DNA from: JACNKJ01 sp964344565 | GTDB taxonomy: Bacteria > Krumholzibacteriota > Krumholzibacteriia > JACNKJ01 | DNA: 64,000 nucleotides | Direction: 5' to 3' | Assembly: GCA_964344565.1 (NCBI GenBank) | Contig: CAYFNT010000016.1 | Span: 17,779-81,778, forward strand | Shown here: piece by piece, positions 60,015-64,000 of the stretch | How positions within the stretch are numbered: the stretch's first letter is position 1 | Layout of the letters: each line of letters opens with the position of its first letter | The notes under the pieces: generated by a model | Seen by the model: only the letters and a program-made list of their open reading frames with translations | Databases searched by the model: none | What the model was told of the DNA's origin: nothing | Made by a program: the position numbers and the translations under genes

Positions 60015-61688
60015 ATGCCCTTTCGCAAGCTTTCGCCCGACGCCAGTTTCTTCCTCGCGCTCGTCCTCCTGGCCGTCGCGCTCTACGTTCCCGCCTTCGG
60101 CATCTTCTTCAGCCTGGACGATTTCGAATTCCTGCTGCGCGCCGCCGGGCATGAGCCCTGGCCCGAGGGGCTCCGGCGCCTCATCTCCACGCGACTCTTC
60201 TTCGAGGCCGGATGGTCCCTCTTCGGCGAGAGGGCCGGCTACTACCACGGCGTGCAACTGGCCCTGCATCTGGCCAGCGCCTGGATGATCCTGCTGCTGG
60301 CCCGCCGCCTGAAACTGTCGCCCGCCGGTGGACGCATGGCCGCCGCCCTCTTCCTCGCGACCCCCGTGGCCTTCACCTCCCTGCACTGGATCAGCGGCGT
60401 GCAGGAACTCGCCATGGCCTTCTTCGCGCTCCTGGCGGCCTGGCTCGCTCTGGGGGATGGTCGCGCGAGAGCCCTGGGCGCCCTGGCCGCCTTCACGGCG
60501 GCCCTGCTCTGCAAGGAGTCGGCGGTGCTGCTCCTGCCCGGCATGGCGCTGCTGCTGCCCATGCCTCGTGAGCGACGCATGACGCTCGGAGTCGGCGGCC
60601 TCGCCCTGGCGATCCTGATCCTCTTCGGGGGCGGCGCCTTCTCGCCCAAGCCGAGCGGCGATCCCTACGAGACCGGCTTCGGACTCAATCTGCTCTGGAA
60701 CCTGCTCACCTATTCGGCCTGGCTCGTCCGCCCCTGGGATTACTTCCCCGACCGCGCGCCTCAGTTCCAGCAGGGCCTCGCCCTCTGGGGGCTCCTGCTC
60801 CCCACGCTTCTGGCCTTCGCCTTCTGGCGACTGCGCGATGCGCGGGGAAGCCTGATGCGCGCCACGGCGCTCTTCCTGCTGCTGCTTCTGCCGGTGCTGC
60901 CCCTTCTGCGGCACAGCTACTTCTACTATCTCTATCTGCCTCTCATTCCCATGTGGCTGCTCGCCGGAGAGGGACTGTCGCGCCTCGCCGCCGGTCGCCG
61001 CTGGATGCTCTTCGGACTGATTGCGGTGTTCGCCCTGGGCACCGCACTGCTCGGATCGGAACGTCGCCACGCCGAAATGGGCGGCGGCCTCATCGACGAC
61101 CCGATGATCCGCTACGCCACCCTGGCCGAGACCGCGGTGGCGACCATGGAGGCCGACGAAGCTCCCAAGCGCGGCGACCTGCTCATCCTCGTTCCCTTCC
61201 TCGGCGGCGTCCAGGATCTGGGAGGGGACGCCGAGGGCGGCGTGAAGGTGCAGTTCCTGCCCGTGGACCGGGCCCTGCTCGGAGGGCGGGCGCTGAAGCT
61301 CTTCTTCCCGGAGATCCGGTCCGCGCGCTTCGCCCACGACTTTCCCGAGAGCGACGCCTGGCGCCGGCAGTCACTCTGGTGGACCTACGGGCAGGGGAAT
61401 CTCGCTCCCCTGGGCGAGGGCGAAGGGGGGCGTCACGTGCTGGCCCGGCTCTTCTTCGAGAAGGGCGCGCCCGCGAGGGCGGGCAAGCAGCTGCAGGCCC
61501 TGCTCGAGCTTCACCCGGGCGATCCCAACCTGCTCTACGATCTGGCGCGGGTGGCCCTGGCCATGGGCGAACGGGAGCGGGCCGAGGAGATCCTCGGCAT
61601 CCTCGCCCGCGGCGCCGGGAGGGAGGGCCCGTCCTCGAGGGCGGGCCGCGCCCACCGGGATCTCGAGGCTCTGCTCGAGGGGCCCTAG
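60015..61688 (+). CDS. GT-C-like membrane glycosyltransferase candidate with C-terminal TPR
   Basis: The 557-residue protein has about ten hydrophobic segments in its first 360 residues. An acidic pair in the first outer loop (FSLDDFEFLLRAA), GYYHGVQLALHLASAWMILL and a later LLCKESAVLLLPGMALLL resemble the TMTC / PMT-like GT-C transferases that use polyprenyl-phosphate sugars. The C-terminal part has one or two TPR units (LLELHPGDPNLLYDLARVALAMGERERAEEIL). Donor and acceptor are unknown. It starts 3 bases after ftsY and closes that operon. Confidence 0.65.
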   Translation: MPFRKLSPDASFFLALVLLAVALYVPAFGIFFSLDDFEFLLRAAGHEPWPEGLRRLISTRLFFEAGWSLFGERAGYYHGVQLALHLASAWMILLLARRLKLSPAGGRMAAALFLATPVAFTSLHWISGVQELAMAFFALLAAWLALGDGRARALGALAAFTAALLCKESAVLLLPGMALLLPMPRERRMTLGVGGLALAILILFGGGAFSPKPSGDPYETGFGLNLLWNLLTYSAWLVRPWDYFPDRAPQFQQGLALWGLLLPTLLAFAFWRLRDARGSLMRATALFLLLLLPVLPLLRHSYFYYLYLPLIPMWLLAGEGLSRLAAGRRWMLFGLIAVFALGTALLGSERRHAEMGGGLIDDPMIRYATLAETAVATMEADEAPKRGDLLILVPFLGGVQDLGGDAEGGVKVQFLPVDRALLGGRALKLFFPEIRSARFAHDFPESDAWRRQSLWWTYGQGNLAPLGEGEGGRHVLARLFFEKGAPARAGKQLQALLELHPGDPNLLYDLARVALAMGERERAEEILGILARGAGREGPSSRAGRAHRDLEALLEGP

Positions 61689-61763
61689 CCCGCGGAACGG
61701 GCCTGAGTTTGCGATCCGATTTACATGTTAATCGATTTCCCGCCATCAATTGGTTAAATGGGG

Positions 61764-61769
61764 TATACT
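61764..61769 (+). promoter_or_regulatory. -10 element of the 61821 gene
   Basis: TATACT lies 51 bases before the start codon in an AT-rich gap (61700-61820). No convincing -35 at 16-18 bases is seen. Confidence 0.4.
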
Positions 61770-61820
61770 GGTCTTCATCATTTTTACTCGTATCCTCGAT
61801 CCGCCCCGATAGGAGTCTAC

Positions 61821-62450
61821 ATGCGCAACCGGAATCGTTTCTCGATCTTCGTCATGCTTCTCATGGCGGCCCTGCCTGCGGCGGCCAGCGTCATCACGGC
61901 CTTCGAGGGCGCTTACGGGCCGGGCCTGGACAGCATGTCCTTCAACGAGGTCGTCACGCCCGCGCCCGGCAACGACGACGTCGCCGGGCCCTCGCCCAAT
62001 TACGTCTCGATCAACCAGAAGGCCTTCGCGGCGGTGGGGATCATCGACATGGTCTTCCTCGTCGAGGACTTCGGCGTGCCGAGCACCGAGTACATGATCT
62101 ACGAGGGCGTCTTCAACGGCACCGGTGAGGACTGGATCGGCTACGAGATCAAGCTCGGATACGGGATCGGCGCGGACTTCGAGCAGGCGGAGGTCGGTGG
62201 GGGCCTCGATCTGGACGCGCCCGACTACAACTCACCCATCGTCTTCGATCCGCCCTACGCCTTCACCATGATCGGCGAGACCGTCCACAACGCGGTCGAC
62301 GGCGTCTTCACGGCGGGAGCCTTCCACACCTTCCAGTTCGCCGTGGACGTTCCCAACGGGATCAGCGAGTTCACGATCCGCCAGGAACCCCGCAACGAGC
62401 CGGTGGCCGCCATGCCTTCGGCCTGGAGCGAGGTGAAGGCCCTCTATTGA
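61821..62450 (+). CDS. Small secreted protein with WSEVKALY tail
   Basis: ATG 61821 (AGGAG upstream) gives 209 residues and a signal peptide, MRNRNRFSIFVMLLMAALPAAAS. The mature part contains NYVSINQKAFAAVGIIDMVF, EYMIYEGVFNGTGEDWIGYE and FHTFQFAVDVPNGISEFTIR, a beta-rich single domain that I do not recognise as a named family. It has no beta-helix, yet ends MPSAWSEVKALY, the same tail as the four array proteins at 130-7785. It is convergent with a FG-GAP protein that carries the T9SS-type tail. Confidence 0.8.
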   Translation: MRNRNRFSIFVMLLMAALPAAASVITAFEGAYGPGLDSMSFNEVVTPAPGNDDVAGPSPNYVSINQKAFAAVGIIDMVFLVEDFGVPSTEYMIYEGVFNGTGEDWIGYEIKLGYGIGADFEQAEVGGGLDLDAPDYNSPIVFDPPYAFTMIGETVHNAVDGVFTAGAFHTFQFAVDVPNGISEFTIRQEPRNEPVAAMPSAWSEVKALY

Positions 62451-62475
62451 TCCGGCAATTCTGTCGGGTTCGTCG

Positions 62476-63735
62476 CTAGCGCAGCAGGACGATGCGCCGG
62501 GATTCATGCACTCCGAGGGTGCGCAGTCGTATGAGGTAGACGCCCGAAGGCAGGGCTCTTCCCTTCGCGTCCCGTCCGTCCCAGCTGAAGGGATGGCGAC
62601 CGGCCTCCCGATGCCCCGTGGCGAGGGTGCGCAGCAGGCGACCCCGCGCGTCATGGACGCTCAGGCGGGCCAGCCCATTCCGCTCGAGCTCCACGCTCAG
62701 TCTGACCAAGGGATTGGCCGGATTCGGCCAGGGCCGGCCCAGGTGGGCGACGGGCCCGGGATCGGGCAGGGAGCTGACGTTGTTCTGGAATAGATGCACG
62801 CATCCGTCGCCGAGACCCACGAGCAGATCGAGATAGCCGTCCTGGGCCCAGTCGCAGACGAAGGGGCGGCTTCGGGGATTGTCCGGATAGTCGATGGGGG
62901 AGCCCCCCGCCTCGAGGGAATCGCATGCTCCGTAGATCGGAACCGCGTCCGTGCCCTCGTTCAGGTAGACCAGAATCTCGCCCGTCTTGTTGCCGCTGAG
63001 CAGGTCCTTTCGGCCGTCGCCGTCCAGGTCCATGACCACCGGACTGGCGCGTCCGTTCAGCACCACGAGATCGCCGTCCCCGTCCTGCACGAAGCTCACG
63101 GAATGGAAGTCCGGATCCGTGTCGCTGCCCTCGTTGAGGAAGATGTGCAGGCGGCCGTCGTAGGCTCCGACCAGAAGGTCGCGCAGGCCATCCTCGTCCC
63201 AGTCCACGAAAACGGGCGTGGCGATGCCGCCGACGCTCAGCACCGACTTGCTTTCGGGAGGGCCGACTTCGAGCAGGGTGCCCGCGGCCAGATCGGGAGC
63301 GCCGGGTTCGCCTTCGTTGAGAAAGAGCGTGACCTGTCCGTAGGCGTCGCCCACGATGAGATCGGGAAGCTCATCGTCGTTCCAGTGGACCACCCTGGGG
63401 AATGCGCCCAGGCAACCGCTGCCCGGCACCTGCAGCTCCGAGCCGCCGGCCATGAGGTGGCTGAAGCCGGCGAAGACGGGAGCGCCGGGTTCTCCCTCGT
63501 TGAGATAGAGATGCACGGTGCCCTGATAGATCACGCCTCCCTCGCCCACGAGGAGGTCGGGCAGGCCATCCTCGTTCCAGTCGAAGAGGCAGGGCGCGCT
63601 GTAGGCGTCGACCTGGATGTCGCCGCCCTCGGCCTGGACGAGGCTTTCGAATCCGAGTTGAAGAGTGAGAGCGGAGCTTGCGGAGGCGGCGAGCAGGAGC
63701 ATGGCGAGCACGAGCTTAGAAGGAAGGCGATCCAT
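62476..63735 (-). CDS. Secreted FG-GAP/VCBS repeat protein with T9SS-type tail
   Basis: ATG 63735 (MDRLPSKLVLAMLLLAASAS, GGGAG upstream) gives 419 residues with a signal peptide; a longer frame to 63825 lacks a ribosome site. Five to six FG-GAP/VCBS-like repeats (LFDWNEDGLPDLLVGEGGVI, VDWDEDGLRDLLVGAYDG, MDLDGDGRKDLLSGNKTGEI) predict a beta-propeller. The end is a T9SS-type domain (RPWPNPANPLVRLSVELE ... DARGRLLRTLATG ... PSGVYLIRLRT ... RIVLLR), here with PNPANP for the usual PNPFNP. It is probably a surface or released binding protein. Confidence 0.85.
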   Translation of the reverse strand: MDRLPSKLVLAMLLLAASASSALTLQLGFESLVQAEGGDIQVDAYSAPCLFDWNEDGLPDLLVGEGGVIYQGTVHLYLNEGEPGAPVFAGFSHLMAGGSELQVPGSGCLGAFPRVVHWNDDELPDLIVGDAYGQVTLFLNEGEPGAPDLAAGTLLEVGPPESKSVLSVGGIATPVFVDWDEDGLRDLLVGAYDGRLHIFLNEGSDTDPDFHSVSFVQDGDGDLVVLNGRASPVVMDLDGDGRKDLLSGNKTGEILVYLNEGTDAVPIYGACDSLEAGGSPIDYPDNPRSRPFVCDWAQDGYLDLLVGLGDGCVHLFQNNVSSLPDPGPVAHLGRPWPNPANPLVRLSVELERNGLARLSVHDARGRLLRTLATGHREAGRHPFSWDGRDAKGRALPSGVYLIRLRTLGVHESRRIVLLR

Positions 63736-63773
63736 CGGCTTCTCCCTTGTCTCGAGTCCTGGCAGACAATGGA

Positions 63774-63782
63774 AGCTTAGCA
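63774..63782 (-). promoter_or_regulatory. Extended -10 element of the FG-GAP gene
   Basis: TGC precedes TAAGCT on the minus strand, 39 bases before the start codon. The -35 region is weak (TTCGCC, 17 bases away). Confidence 0.45.
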
Positions 63783-63893
63783 CCGAACGCAGGTTTGGCG
63801 AATTGTCCAGGAATCCACACGTCAATTCGAGGAGTCGGCTCAGGTGGGTAAGCGTTTCGTCACCGGAGAGTCGCAGTGCATCCCCATCGAAAA

Positions 63894-63916
63894 CGGCCCC
63901 GGCATGGCCGGGGCCG
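63894..63916 (-). terminator. Terminator of a minus-strand gene outside the window
   Basis: CGGCCCCGGC-ATG-GCCGGGGCCG is a perfect 10-bp hairpin followed on the minus strand by TTTT. It implies that a minus-strand gene ends in the last bases of the window; a frame ending TTVHNPR at TAA 63978-63976 is one candidate. Confidence 0.65.
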
Positions 63917-64000
63917 AACTCTCGCGGATCGATTCTCGGATAGAACTAGACAATATGGAACGGCCGGCCTCCCGGTTACCGCGGGTTGTGCACCGTGGTG

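Noticed and set aside
58158..61337. A 1059-codon open frame on the minus strand across smc, ftsY and the membrane protein gene
   Set aside because: It is antisense to three well-recognised genes; its translation is low-complexity His/Gly/Glu/Val-rich, as expected for the shadow of a high-GC gene.
63976..64000. A minus-strand CDS end (TTVHNPR) at the right edge
   Set aside because: Only eight codons are visible. The downstream terminator supports some gene end here, but the frame cannot be assigned.

Overview
This is a high-GC (about 65% by eye), densely coded bacterial window. A SelA, a diderm-type envelope and several secreted proteins ending in PNPFNPST...GR...W.G.d..G...GSG.Y....LLK domains (FlgD-like / type IX secretion type A sorting domains) point to an uncultivated member of the FCB superphylum, perhaps a Krumholzibacteriota- or Eisenbacteria-like lineage. 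That placement is inference, with no 16S or marker tree behind it. No IS element, prophage or CRISPR array was seen, and no stretch over 300 bases lacks a gene.

Layout. 1-79: 3' end of a DinB-like gene. 130-7785: four tandem minus-strand genes for secreted right-handed beta-helix proteins, each with its own promoter and terminator. 7916-12134: triple-rhodanese lipoprotein-like protein, ACT-domain protein, and the AmmeMemoRadiSam trio (radical SAM, Memo, AMMECR1). 12181-17896: two large secreted cysteine peptidases (C10 and C25 type) with T9SS-type tails. 17984-18997: eukaryotic-type glutamine synthetase II. 19175-24265: tadA, two tRNA-Ser, SRP RNA, dnaX, ybaB, recR, pgpA, cinA, much like the Bacillus yaaJ-scr-dnaX-yaaK-recR order. 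24259-31989: CotH-like lipoprotein, ThpR, and two beta-helix proteins with T9SS-type tails, one a 1372-residue four-module concatemer. 32222-37859: recA-recX-alaS-rmlD-gmhA. 37942-43214: udk, DPPR-synthase-like UbiA protein, ispE, spoVG, tRNA-Gln, prs, rplY, pth. 43242-49213: membrane pyrophosphatase, rpsF-rpsR-rplI, phosphomannomutase and GDP-mannose pyrophosphorylase. 49237-61688: PpiC lipoprotein, gamma-carbonic-anhydrase-like protein, LpoA-like lipoprotein, selA, a SPOR protein, smc, ftsY, and a membrane glycosyltransferase-like protein. 61821-63735: a small secreted protein and a FG-GAP protein, convergent.

The most interesting signal is a short C-terminal tail, consensus [SAT]-W-[SG]-[ET]-[VIL]-K-x-L-Y at the very end of the chain. 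It ends all four array proteins and also the unrelated secreted protein at 61821-62450. The same beta-helix passenger with the same closing domain also occurs at 26383-31989, but there it carries the T9SS-type domain instead. So this genome seems to put one passenger family on two different C-terminal signals, and the WxxVKxLY tail is a candidate undescribed sorting or anchoring tag. A second window-wide signal is a promoter with an extended -10 element, TGCTAnnnT, in front of many monocistronic genes, usually 23-40 bases before the start codon.

Start codons were chosen from Shine-Dalgarno spacing and signal peptides; several genes use TTG or GTG.
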